DNA of 64,000 nucleotides from Parvibaculum sp045863935 (GTDB lineage Bacteria > Pseudomonadota > Alphaproteobacteria > Parvibaculales > Parvibaculaceae): contig NZ_BTVP01000005.1 in the NCBI RefSeq assembly GCF_045863935.1, forward strand, positions 51,810 to 115,809, in the 5' to 3' direction. Under the pieces are notes generated by a model that had not been told where the DNA came from, did no database searches, and saw only the letters and a program-made list of their open reading frames with translations. This document shows positions 8,452 to 17,392 of the stretch, piece after piece (within the stretch, counting starts at the first letter, position 1; each line of letters begins with the position of its first letter). The position numbers and the translations under genes are program-made.

Positions 8452-9249
8452 ATGGCGGAAGCGGCGATCCGTGTCGGCATCGGCGGTTGGGTCTTCGAGC
8501 CTTGGCGCGGCACGTTCTATCCCGAAGGGCTCACCCAGAAACGCGAACTTGAATATGCGAGTTCGAAGCTTTCGACCATCGAGATCAACGGTACTTACTA
8601 CGGCTCCCAGAAGCCGGACAGCTTCCGCAAATGGCGTAACGAGACGCCGGACGGCTTCGTCTTCTCGCTAAAAGGCCCGCGCTTCGCGACCAACCGGCGC
8701 GTGCTGGCGGAGGCAGGACCTTCCATCGAGAAGTTCTTTGCGAGCGGCGTGACGGAGCTGAAGGAAAAGCTGGGCGTCATCGACTGGCAATTCGCTCCCA
8801 CGAAGAAGTTCGATCCGGATGACTTCGCAGCATTCCTGGACCTTCTGCCGAAATCCCATGACGGCATTGCGCTTCGACATGCAGTTGAGGTGCGGCACGA
8901 CAGCTTCAAGACGGAGGACTTCATCGATCTCTTGAGAGAGCATGAGGTTGCCGTCGTGACGGCGGCAGACGGCGGCTACACGCAGATCGGCGACGTGACC
9001 GCGCCCTTTGTCTATGCGCGGATAATGGGCACGGACGAGAAGGAGAAGCTCGGCTACGCCAAGAAGATGCTCGACCAATGGGCGACGCGGGCGAAGGAAT
9101 GGGCCGCGGGCAACACGCCGAAGGGAATCGACGCCGTTGCCCCGGCCAGCAAACAGCCTGTCAACGACGTCTTCCTCTATGTGATTTCAGGCGCCAAGGT
9201 CCGCAATCCCCTCGCTGCAATGGCGATTGCGGACCGCCTCAAAGGCTAG
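8452..9249 (+). CDS. DUF72 (YecE-like) protein
   Basis: A 265-aa member of the DUF72/YecE family, which adopts a TIM-barrel fold and has no settled activity. Family features include the start VGIGGWVFEPWRGTFYP, the segment STIEINGTYYG and the central EVRHDSF. The start at MAEAAIRVGIGGWV is favoured over an ATG 96 bp upstream, which would add 32 residues of unrelated, Arg/Ser-rich sequence. It follows the TetR gene and overlaps the 3' end of the convergent glyA gene by 4 bp. Confidence 0.85.
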   Translation: MAEAAIRVGIGGWVFEPWRGTFYPEGLTQKRELEYASSKLSTIEINGTYYGSQKPDSFRKWRNETPDGFVFSLKGPRFATNRRVLAEAGPSIEKFFASGVTELKEKLGVIDWQFAPTKKFDPDDFAAFLDLLPKSHDGIALRHAVEVRHDSFKTEDFIDLLREHEVAVVTAADGGYTQIGDVTAPFVYARIMGTDEKEKLGYAKKMLDQWATRAKEWAAGNTPKGIDAVAPASKQPVNDVFLYVISGAKVRNPLAAMAIADRLKG

Positions 9250-10508
9250 AGCCCGGGAACGGGGAAGCGCGCGGTGAGCGCGCGTGTGCGCGCTGCAAGC
9301 GTCTCCTCCGTTGCTCGGTCGCCTTTTGCCGACAGCGCTTCGGAGATGATGGCGCCGATCTCCGACATCTCGACGGTTCCCATCCCGCGCGCGGTCGGGG
9401 CCGGTGTGCCGAGGCGAAGCCCCGAGGGGCGCATCGGCGGGTTCGGGTCGTCGGGGATCACCTGCTTGTTGGTGGTAAGGCCCACACGGTCGAGCGCCTC
9501 CTGTGCCTGCGCACCGTCGACGCCGAAGCTTTGGACGGTGTCGATCACGAGGAGGTGGTTGTCCGTGCCGCCGGTGACGAGTTTCACCTGCCTTTCGCTG
9601 AGCGCGGCGGCGAGCGCTTTCGCGTTCGCGAGCACTTGGCGCGCATAATCCCGGAAGGCGGGGAGTGCGGCGAGGCGGAAGGTGACGGCGGCGGCAGCGA
9701 CCTGGTTCATGTGCGGCCCTCCCTGAAGGCCCGGGAAAACCGATGCGTCGATCTTTTTCGCGAATTTTTCGTTGCAGAGGATGAGCCCGCCGCGCGGACC
9801 TCGCAGCGACTTGTGCGTCGTCGTTGTCATCACGTCGAAACCGGCATCGAGCGGATTGCGCATGACGTCGGCCGCGATGAGCCCGCCTATATGGGAAACA
9901 TCCGCCATGGTCAGCGCGCCCACCTCGTCCGCCACGCGCTTGAAATCGGCATAATCGTAGTCGCGTGGGTAGGAGGAGTAGCCGCAGACGACGAGCTTCG
10001 GTTTCGTTTCCCGTGCGACGGTGCGCAGGTGATCGAAATCGATGGCGCCGGTCGAGGGGTCCGTCTTGTAGCGCACGAAATTGAAGAGGCGGCCCATATG
10101 GCTCACAGGCGCACCATGCGTGAGATGCCCGCCATGGCTCAAGTCCATTGCCAGGATCGTATCGCCCGGATCGAGCAGACCGAGATAGACAGCCTGGTTC
10201 ATTGGCGAACCCGAAAGCGGCTGCACATTCGCGTGTTCCGCGCGGAAGAGTGCCTTGGCGCGGTCGCGGGCGAGCGTCTCGATGCGGTCGGTGTATTCCT
10301 GACCGCCGTAGTAGCGCCGCCCTGGATAGCCTTCGGAATATTTATTTGTGAAGGCAGAGCCGAGCAGCGTCATCACCTCCGGGAAGGCATAGTTTTCCGA
10401 GGGAATGAGTTCGAGGCCGGAGCGCTGGCGGGTCTCCTCGCCCTTGAGCGCGAGGAAGATTTCGTTGTCGGTTTGCGCAAGCTGCGCCTTTTCCTGGGAT
10501 GACGGCAT
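9246..10508 (-). CDS. glyA: Serine hydroxymethyltransferase (divergent GlyA)
   Basis: PLP enzyme interconverting serine plus tetrahydrofolate with glycine plus methylene-THF, 420 aa, the usual family length. The internal aldimine Lys is in TTTTHKSLRGPRGG, and RYYGGQEYTD and MDLSHGGHLTHG are conserved. Some usually invariant positions differ: VQPLSGSPMNQAVY replaces the common VQPHSGxQANxAVY, and ADVSHIGGL replaces VDxAHIAGL, so it is not the most typical GlyA. It may be a second SHMT or a lineage-specific form. A clear Shine-Dalgarno AGGAGG precedes the ATG, and the 5' leader carries a ZTP riboswitch, tying expression to folate status. Confidence 0.9.
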   Translation of the reverse strand: MPSSQEKAQLAQTDNEIFLALKGEETRQRSGLELIPSENYAFPEVMTLLGSAFTNKYSEGYPGRRYYGGQEYTDRIETLARDRAKALFRAEHANVQPLSGSPMNQAVYLGLLDPGDTILAMDLSHGGHLTHGAPVSHMGRLFNFVRYKTDPSTGAIDFDHLRTVARETKPKLVVCGYSSYPRDYDYADFKRVADEVGALTMADVSHIGGLIAADVMRNPLDAGFDVMTTTTHKSLRGPRGGLILCNEKFAKKIDASVFPGLQGGPHMNQVAAAAVTFRLAALPAFRDYARQVLANAKALAAALSERQVKLVTGGTDNHLLVIDTVQSFGVDGAQAQEALDRVGLTTNKQVIPDDPNPPMRPSGLRLGTPAPTARGMGTVEMSEIGAIISEALSAKGDRATEETLAARTRALTARFPVPGL

Positions 10509-10537
10509 TTGAGCCTCCTTCGAGCCAAAACAAAAAA

Positions 10538-10571
10538 CGCCCGGCCAGCATCTTCATGTGCTGCCCAGGCG
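10538..10571 (-). terminator. Intrinsic terminator forming the riboswitch expression platform
   Basis: Reading the minus strand, CGCCTGGGCAGCA pairs with TGCTGGCCGGGCG across an 8-nt loop with one mismatch and one G-U pair, and is followed by six T residues (10532-10537). The 5' arm reuses the 3' strand of the aptamer (CGCCTGGGCA), so the aptamer and the terminator exclude each other. Ligand binding would therefore permit read-through into glyA. Confidence 0.85.
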
Positions 10572-10645
10572 ATCGGCTCGAAAGACCAGTCTCCGCGCTC
10601 CCCGATGGTGACCCATCTGATATCGCCAGTCGCGCGGAGGATATG
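10558..10645 (-). ncRNA. ZTP/ZMP riboswitch (pfl motif) controlling glyA
   Basis: On the minus strand the leader contains the pfl/ZTP consensus parts in order: CGCGACTGGCG (5' helix), a spacer, TCACCATCGGGGAGCGCGG (junction and hairpin), and CGCCTGGGCA (3' conserved strand). GACTGGCGAT can pair with ATCGCCTGGG to close the aptamer. ZTP riboswitches sense ZMP/ZTP, the purine intermediate that accumulates when 10-formyl-THF is short, and typically turn on one-carbon genes such as glyA, folD or purH. The gene order here (promoter, aptamer, terminator, glyA) is a standard ON switch. Confidence 0.9.
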
Positions 10646-10665
10646 TGCGACCGGAAGTGAAGGCA

Positions 10666-10693
10666 GTTAAGCCCCGTCGGCGGCTTGAGTCAA
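10666..10693 (-). promoter_or_regulatory. Candidate sigma70 promoter of the riboswitch-glyA transcript
   Basis: Minus-strand TTGACT (10693-10688) and CTTAAC (10671-10666) are separated by 16 bp. The implied transcription start near 10659 falls just before the 5' helix of the ZTP aptamer, which is the expected geometry. Confidence 0.5.
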
Positions 10694-10747
10694 TTCCCTG
10701 CCATGAGAATCGCGCTAGCATCGGCGCCGTGCAAGTGGGGGGAAACC

Positions 10748-11197
10748 ATGCTGAAAAACTGGAAATTCTGGCTCGTGGTGCTTGTTGCGTTCGGTATCGG
10801 TCAGTTGAACCCGCTGGGGCGGGCCTATCTAAAGGCCGCTGAATGGAAGCTCCCTGAAATCAAGGAAGCGAGCCTGGCAAAGCCTTCGCCCTTCGAAAGT
10901 ATCGCGGCGGAAAAGATTGTAGGTGAAAGCGAAAACGTCTTCGCCTTTCCGGATCACAAGCCGATCGCTCCTGTTCACATACTAATAGTACCGAAAGAGC
11001 GGATCACCACGATCAACGACGCTTCGCCCGAACTCATTGCCGAAATGACGGCGTTAGCGCAAAAGCTCGCGCGCGAAAGCGGCATCGCCGAAAGCGGGTT
11101 TCGTCTCGTCATCAACACCAATCCGCAGGGCGGACAGACCGTCTATCATCTGCATATGCACTTGATCGGCGGCAGACAGATGGGATGGCTCGGCTAG
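10748..11197 (+). CDS. HIT-domain protein with an N-terminal membrane anchor
   Basis: A 149-aa histidine-triad (HIT/HINT) protein, a nucleotide phosphoramidase or hydrolase family. The HIT core starts at about residue 42 (PFESIAAEKIVGESENVFAF), contains PIAPVHILIVPKERI, and ends with the triad VYHLHMHLIGG, the catalytic HxHxH. Unlike ordinary HINT proteins of about 115-140 aa with a cytosolic start, residues 5-24 form a hydrophobic segment (FWLVVLVAFGIG) preceded by a Lys, which looks like a signal anchor or uncleaved transmembrane helix. The ATG at 10748 follows GGGGGGAAA. An upstream in-frame start at 10685 would overlap the glyA promoter region and is less likely. Confidence 0.85.
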   Translation: MLKNWKFWLVVLVAFGIGQLNPLGRAYLKAAEWKLPEIKEASLAKPSPFESIAAEKIVGESENVFAFPDHKPIAPVHILIVPKERITTINDASPELIAEMTALAQKLARESGIAESGFRLVINTNPQGGQTVYHLHMHLIGGRQMGWLG

Positions 11198-11203
11198 ATC
11201 TGC

Positions 11204-12385
11204 CTACAAACCCAAAATCCGCTTCGCGATGATGTTCTTCTGGATTTCGTTGGACCCGCCATAGATCGACTGCGCTCTGGCACCGAGATAGGCGGCGACG
11301 GTGGGCGCGCCGCCCGAGGGAAGGGCGGTGTTGCCCGTCCACGCTGGTGCGACTGAATCGGGGAAGGCGGGCAGCATATAGGGTCCGAAGGCCTCCATGC
11401 CAAGTTCGGTAATGTCCTGCGCGAGTTCGGTCGCAATGATCTTCAGGATCGAGGACTCGTTGCCCGGCGCGCCGCCCTCCGCGACTGAGGAGAGCGTGCG
11501 CAACACGGTGATTTCGAGCGTATCGAGCCGGGTTTCGAGTTCGCCGAGTTTACGGATGAAAGCCGGGTCTTCCAGAAGCCCGCGCTCGCGCGCGGCTTCG
11601 CGAATGTTCCAGAGCTGCTTCCGCTTGCCCGCAACATGCGCGTAAGAGGTGCGCTCATGGCCGAGAAGGTAGTTGGCATAGGTCCAGCCCTTACCTTCCT
11701 CGCCGATGCGGTTTTCCTTCGGCACGCGCACATCCTCGAAGGTAACGCTGTTGAGCGAGTGTTTGCCGTCGATGGTGATGATCGGATGGACGGTGATGCC
11801 TGGCGTCTTCATGTCGATCAGCAGGAAGGTGATGCCTTCCTGCTTCTTCTCTTCTTGGGAAGTCCGCAACAGGCAGAAAATCCAGTCGGCATGTTGACCG
11901 AGGCTCGTCCAGATCTTGGTGCCGTTGACGATATAGTACTCGCCATTGGAAACGGCCGAACATTGCAGCGAGGCGAGGTCGGAACCGGAGCCCGGTTCCG
12001 AATAACCCTGTGCCCAGAAAGTGGTGCTGTCGAGAATGCCGGGCAGCCACCGCTTCTTCTGCTCCTCGGTGCCGAAAGTGTAGATCACCGGCCCGACATA
12101 GAGGAGGCCCATCGGCACGACATTGAGCGCGCCCGCGCGTTCGAGCTCTTCGTCAAATATGTATTTTTCGTTGGCGCTCCAGCCGGTGCCGCCCGCCGAT
12201 TTCGGCCAGTTGACGGCAAGCCAGCCCTTCGCGGCCATGGCCCGTTCGGAGCGCTGGTAGTCCTCCTTGGAGGGCGAGGCGCCGCTCGCGATCTTTTCCA
12301 CGATCTCGCGCGGATATTCGTTCTCGAAGAAGTCCCGCACCTTCATGCGGAACTCTTCGTCCTTGTCGGAAAATGAGAAGTCCAT
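11204..12385 (-). CDS. Acyl-CoA dehydrogenase
   Basis: A 393-aa flavoprotein of the ACAD superfamily. Visible parts are the helical N-domain, the FAD/substrate loop AQGYSEPGSGSDLASLQ near residue 130, TKIWTSLGQHADWIF, and the C-terminal signature IYGGSNEIQKNIIAKRI. In that signature the position that holds the catalytic Glu of MCAD-like enzymes (YEGT) is Gly, as in many bacterial FadE/PimC-like dehydrogenases where the base is elsewhere. The substrate is unknown; branched or dicarboxylic acyl-CoAs are possible. The stop lies 6 bp from the convergent HIT gene. No partner gene is adjacent. Confidence 0.88.
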   Translation of the reverse strand: MDFSFSDKDEEFRMKVRDFFENEYPREIVEKIASGASPSKEDYQRSERAMAAKGWLAVNWPKSAGGTGWSANEKYIFDEELERAGALNVVPMGLLYVGPVIYTFGTEEQKKRWLPGILDSTTFWAQGYSEPGSGSDLASLQCSAVSNGEYYIVNGTKIWTSLGQHADWIFCLLRTSQEEKKQEGITFLLIDMKTPGITVHPIITIDGKHSLNSVTFEDVRVPKENRIGEEGKGWTYANYLLGHERTSYAHVAGKRKQLWNIREAARERGLLEDPAFIRKLGELETRLDTLEITVLRTLSSVAEGGAPGNESSILKIIATELAQDITELGMEAFGPYMLPAFPDSVAPAWTGNTALPSGGAPTVAAYLGARAQSIYGGSNEIQKNIIAKRILGL

Positions 12386-12447
12386 CTGCCTGCCGCCCGA
12401 TTTGAATTTTCTGTTGTCGGCAGTCTAGCGGGCGCCCGTCCCAAAGC

Positions 12448-12475
12448 AAAAGGGCCGGTGTTTCCACCGGCCCTT
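12448..12475 (-). terminator. Terminator downstream of groEL
   Basis: A perfect 11-bp stem AAGGGCCGGTG/CACCGGCCCTT (12450-12460 with 12465-12475) encloses a 4-nt loop between groEL and the acyl-CoA dehydrogenase gene. On the minus strand it ends in a short T run (CCCTTTTGC), fitting termination of the groESL transcript. Confidence 0.8.
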
Positions 12476-12506
12476 CGCTTGTCTCTCGGATGAGAGGCGG
12501 GACTTC

Positions 12507-14159
<1,653 letters not shown>

Positions 14160-14218
14160 GTTCTTCTGATCCTTCTGAAATCGTGAAGCGGAACGAAGGC
14201 CGCAGGGGCTCAACAAAA

Positions 14219-14256
14219 AAGCCCGCGGCCGTTATCCGGTTGCGAGCCTTATTCGG
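14219..14256 (-). terminator. Hairpin with T tract between groES and groEL (partial terminator)
   Basis: On the minus strand AGGCTCGC pairs with GCGGGCTT (two wobble pairs) around an inner CCG/CGG stem, followed by TTTTTTG at 14220-14214. It sits right after groES and could attenuate or process the message to set the GroES:GroEL ratio. It overlaps the last codons of groES. Confidence 0.4.
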
Positions 14257-14566
14257 CGGCTGCCTTCTTCTTGGCACCACCCTCGAGCACACCCATGATG
14301 TCGCTCTCTTTCATGATCAGCAGGTCCTGGCCGTCGATCTTGACCTCGGTGCCCGACCATTTGCCGAAGATCACGCGATCGCCCGTCTTGACGTCCGGCG
14401 CGATGATCTTGCCGTCATCGCCGCGAGCACCCGGGCCCACCGCAACGACTTCGCCCTGCGAGGGCTTTTCCTGAGCCGTGTCCGGAATGATGATGCCGCC
14501 GGCGGTCTTGGCTTCTTCCTCGACCCGGCGCACTACGACGCGGTCATGCAGAGGACGGAACTTCAT
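14249..14566 (-). CDS. groS: Co-chaperonin GroES
   Basis: The 10-kDa lid of the GroEL chamber, 105 aa. Typical features are the start KFRPLHDRVVVRRVE, the mobile loop EEAKTAGGIIIPDTAQEKP and the end ESDIMGVLEGG. The C-terminal AKKKAAAE tail is a short extension beyond the usual end. An AGGAGA ribosome-binding site lies about 9 bp upstream. It is the first gene of the groESL operon, downstream of a CIRCE element. Confidence 0.98.
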   Translation of the reverse strand: MKFRPLHDRVVVRRVEEEAKTAGGIIIPDTAQEKPSQGEVVAVGPGARGDDGKIIAPDVKTGDRVIFGKWSGTEVKIDGQDLLIMKESDIMGVLEGGAKKKAAAE

Positions 14567-14627
14567 CTCTGGCTTCTCCTGTGTCCCAACCGCTAAGTTG
14601 CGGAATTTTATGAGAATTTTTGTACTG

Positions 14628-14654
14628 TTAGCACTCGTGAGTGGTGAGTGCCAA
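14628..14654 (-). promoter_or_regulatory. CIRCE element (HrcA operator)
   Basis: TTAGCACTC, nine bases, then GAGTGCCAA: one mismatch from the canonical TTAGCACTC-N9-GAGTGCTAA inverted repeat bound by the HrcA repressor. It lies between the promoter and the groES start codon. Confidence 0.95.
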
Positions 14655-14665
14655 CACCAGCGCGA

Positions 14666-14695
14666 CAGATAGGCGCTGTGAGGCGGAGTGTCAAG
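14666..14695 (-). promoter_or_regulatory. Candidate sigma32 heat-shock promoter of groESL
   Basis: The minus strand reads CTTGACA (14695-14689) and CCTATCTG (14673-14666), with 18 bp between CTTG and CCTAT. This matches the alphaproteobacterial RpoH consensus CTTG-N17/18-CCTATnTnG. The start would fall just before the CIRCE element, so both heat-shock controls act on one transcript. Confidence 0.75.
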
Positions 14696-14715
14696 CGCCG
14701 CCCGGGTTTAAAGGC

Positions 14716-15450
14716 TCAGGAGAGGACGAGGACGGCCCCGCCGAAGCGGCGCTTCAGATGCCCGAGAAGGCTTGCCGCGAAGAGGGTGGCACCCAGGATT
14801 TCCATGATCTCCTCAGTGCAATAGGCGACCTGGTAAGGGAAACTCGTCTCGCCATAAACCGTGAGGAGCTTGCCGCCGACGATTTCCATTCCGAGCGCTC
14901 CGCCGACATAGAGAAGGCCCGCCCCGCAGAACATGAGGCGCGTGCGGAAGGGCAGAGCGAGGAGGAAGGGCAGGTACAAGAGCCCGATCGCCGCCACGAG
15001 GACCGCCCCGGGGATCACCCAGCCGAAATGAAGGAAGCCGCTCAGGTCCAGACCGTTGCGCATCGGCTCGATCACGATCTCATGGACACCCGTCGCCTCG
15101 TCGATCGACAGCCCGATGAAAATGGGCACCAGCAGAGCCCAGTGGAGGACGTTGCGCTCGCCGTCCCGGGCCGCGGAAAGTGCGGTGATCGTGAGGAGGA
15201 TGGCGGAAAAAACGAGCACCAGCGAGCTGTACCAAGCGGGCAGGCAGTATTCCGCGTTGAAGGCGAGATGACGCAGATCCTTCGCGATCGTCTCGAATCC
15301 GAACGCCGTTACGTACCACTCCCGGAACAGCCCGAGTGCGACGACGGTCAGCGACGCGGCCCAGAGCCCCGCCGCAAAGCGCCAGGGGTTCAGGTGGAAA
15401 ATCCTTTCCTCCAAAGGCGGTTGCGCTTGGCTCGCCGTCAGCTCAACCAT
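14716..15450 (-). CDS. Multi-pass membrane protein of unknown function
   Basis: A 244-aa protein that I do not recognise. About six or seven hydrophobic segments are visible, beginning at FAAGLWAASLTVVALGLF (residues 25-42), with two Trp/Tyr-rich loops. Charged residues inside the membrane region, in GLSIDEATGVHEIVIEP near residue 115 and in YCTEEIMEILGATLF near the end, are the most striking feature and could form a polar site. It stands alone between groESL and an oppositely oriented Aat-like gene, preceded by AGGACTAAGAAATG. The start at 15450 is the only good one. Confidence 0.7.
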   Translation of the reverse strand: MVELTASQAQPPLEERIFHLNPWRFAAGLWAASLTVVALGLFREWYVTAFGFETIAKDLRHLAFNAEYCLPAWYSSLVLVFSAILLTITALSAARDGERNVLHWALLVPIFIGLSIDEATGVHEIVIEPMRNGLDLSGFLHFGWVIPGAVLVAAIGLLYLPFLLALPFRTRLMFCGAGLLYVGGALGMEIVGGKLLTVYGETSFPYQVAYCTEEIMEILGATLFAASLLGHLKRRFGGAVLVLS

Positions 15451-15524
15451 TTCTTAGTCCTCAATTGTGACACTTCCGCAGCGATCTGCTTCCTGCGAAG
15501 CAAGATGGAGACCACGGGAAGCCA

Positions 15525-16391
15525 ATGGCCCTGTCAGCCGACATTAAGCATGAGCGTCAAACGCCGAACGCTGCGCTGCACCTTGCGCTGGCGCTTGCCT
15601 ATGCGGCACAGCCGGCACGGCTGCTGCACCCGCTTGGCTTTGCGCGGCTCGAGGCTGAACGACTGCTGCGCCGCGGGTCTGGCAATCAATTCTTGAGAGA
15701 GCCGGAGGAGGCTCTCTCCGTCCCGGATGGGCTTGTTGATATTGGCGGGCCGATGACACCCGAACGGCTGATGGCCGCCTATCGGCGCGGCATTTTTCCG
15801 TGGTGTCATGTCGGCCCCGTCAAATGGTGGGCGCCGTCGAAGCGCGCCGTTCTCTGTCTCGAAGAGAGCCGGATCGAGAAGAACCTTCGCCGCACACTTC
15901 GGCAAGGAAAGTTCCGTGTGACCTTCGACGAGGCCTTTGGCGAGGTGATGCGCGGCTGCGCCGAACCGCGCACGGGCCGCTACGCGCTTACATGGATCGG
16001 CCCACGTTTCATGGAAGCCTATGCAAAGCTCCATGAGATAGGACACGCGCATTCGGTGGAGGTCTGGGACGAAGAAGGCGAACTCGCGGGCGGCCTCTAC
16101 GGTGTTGCATGCGGCGGCGTCTTTTTCACCGAGTCGCAATTCGCACGAAAACGCGACACATCGAAAGTCGCCTTCGTTACCTTGAACTGCCACTTGCAGC
16201 ATTGGGGCTACGTGTTGAACGACGGCAAGAGCATGACCGGCCATCTCGCCGCGCTCGGCATGCGCGATATTCCGCGCGCGGAGTTCAACGACATCTTGAA
16301 GCGGTACGAGAATGCCGGCCGCGCGCCGGGGCCCTGGAAGGTCGACCCGGATATCGACGTGGCGGGATGGAAGCCCGAACGCGCCGGTTAG
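15525..16391 (+). CDS. Divergent leucyl/phenylalanyl-tRNA-protein transferase (Aat-like)
   Basis: Aat transfers Leu or Phe from tRNA to proteins bearing N-terminal Lys/Arg, making them ClpS/ClpAP substrates. Family features: PERLMAAYRRGIFPW, WWAPSKRAVL, LTWIGPRFMEAYAKLHEIGHAHSVEVWDE (seen as TWIGPRFMEAY and GHAHSVEVW) and GGLYGVACG. Two active-site segments deviate: the usual FFGESMFS is FFTESQFA, and the usual IDCQ is NDGK, keeping the Asp but replacing the Gln thought to take part in catalysis. At 288 aa it is longer than E. coli Aat (234), with about 60 extra N-terminal residues. It may be an Aat paralogue with other specificity. Confidence 0.75.
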   Translation: MALSADIKHERQTPNAALHLALALAYAAQPARLLHPLGFARLEAERLLRRGSGNQFLREPEEALSVPDGLVDIGGPMTPERLMAAYRRGIFPWCHVGPVKWWAPSKRAVLCLEESRIEKNLRRTLRQGKFRVTFDEAFGEVMRGCAEPRTGRYALTWIGPRFMEAYAKLHEIGHAHSVEVWDEEGELAGGLYGVACGGVFFTESQFARKRDTSKVAFVTLNCHLQHWGYVLNDGKSMTGHLAALGMRDIPRAEFNDILKRYENAGRAPGPWKVDPDIDVAGWKPERAG

Positions 16392-16999
16392 GCTCTGAGG
16401 CCGCGCAACGTCAGTTTGATGATAGCTGTGAGCCGGGCGAGAAACGTCTTTTCATCGGGTGCCTTCTCCGCGCCGTATGCTGCGGCAATGAGGGCGTCGA
16501 CCGTAGCTTCCTCAGTGAGGCCCACGGCTTTCGGATCGAGTTCGCCAGACGCGACGCCGTCCCGCACGAGGCGCCGGACGGCACTGTAGAACTGCTCATA
16601 CACCGCTCCGAAAACATCCTCGGAAAGGCGCGAACCGCTGTCGACAAGCTCCGCCGCGTGCGGGCTCGACAGAATCCAGCGATAGACGAAACCGAGCTTC
16701 GCCTCCATGAGGGCGGTGAGCTTCGGTTCGAGCGGCAGGTCGAGTGCCTCCGCCCTGGTTACGCCCTCTCCAACCTGCTCGGCGAGCGAGCGGCAGATGG
16801 CCTCGAAGAGTTCATCCTTGCTCTTGAAGTAGAGATAGAGCGTGCCCTTGGCGACGGCGGCCGCACGCGCGATGTCCTCCATCGAGGTGCGGCGGTAGCC
16901 GTAGTGGCGGAAGAGGTCGAGCGCGGAAGTGAGGATCACATCCCGCTTGTCCGTTCCTGCCGTCTTTTGCGCGACTGCGCTGCTTTGGGCCTTCGACAT
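16388..16999 (-). CDS. TetR family transcriptional regulator
   Basis: A 203-aa regulator with the helix-turn-helix TSMEDIARAAAVAKGTLYLYF at residues 40-60 (in two parts: TSMEDIARAAAVAK, GTLYLYF) and a helical ligand domain resembling the TetR_C group with VYRWILSSPHAAEL. The ATG at 16999 begins MSKAQSSAVAQ; the open frame continues far upstream but without homology or a start signal. It is 17 bp downstream of the small exported protein gene on the same strand and convergent with the Aat-like gene (4 bp overlap). Target genes are not evident from the sequence. Confidence 0.85.
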   Translation of the reverse strand: MSKAQSSAVAQKTAGTDKRDVILTSALDLFRHYGYRRTSMEDIARAAAVAKGTLYLYFKSKDELFEAICRSLAEQVGEGVTRAEALDLPLEPKLTALMEAKLGFVYRWILSSPHAAELVDSGSRLSEDVFGAVYEQFYSAVRRLVRDGVASGELDPKAVGLTEEATVDALIAAAYGAEKAPDEKTFLARLTAIIKLTLRGLRA

Positions 17000-17016
17000 T
17001 TTCTTTCGTCTGTCTT

Positions 17017-17250
17017 CTATCGTCTGATCGTGAAGGGGCACGTCTTGGCGACGGGCACGACGAGAGTGCGCATCGAGCCGCCGCAATCGTAGTAGCAAAT
17101 CTTGCGCGCGCCGGTGCGCTGCTGGTTCGACAGCGAGCAGGTCGCCTGCGCATATTGCTCGTAAGCGGGCTTCTTGCTCATTTCCGGCGCCGGCCCTCCC
17201 GTTGAAAGGGCCGCCAGCACCAGCATGCCCGATAGCGTTACAGATCCCAT
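17017..17250 (-). CDS. Small exported cysteine-containing protein
   Basis: A 77-aa protein starting at the ATG at 17250 (a GTG two codons upstream is possible), preceded by the strong AAAGGGGGGG ribosome-binding site. Residues 1-20 are hydrophobic and signal-like (VTLSGMLVLAALSTGG). The mature part has four cysteines in TCSLSNQQRTGARKICYYDC and KTCPF, a pattern suggesting two disulfides in the periplasm. I do not know a function, although similar short KICYYDCGG proteins occur in related alphaproteobacteria, to my recollection. It precedes the TetR gene by 17 bp and is probably co-transcribed. Confidence 0.65.
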   Translation of the reverse strand: MGSVTLSGMLVLAALSTGGPAPEMSKKPAYEQYAQATCSLSNQQRTGARKICYYDCGGSMRTLVVPVAKTCPFTIRR

Positions 17251-17392
17251 GGTCACCCCCCCCCTTTCGAAATCTTCGCGGCCACTCTAGCACCTTTGCC
17301 GCACCGAATTTCAAGCCTCTGCATACTGCGGCATTTGTGCATTGCGCCCGGGGCTGTAGGATGCCGCCGCACAATTTTACCGAGGGAAACCC

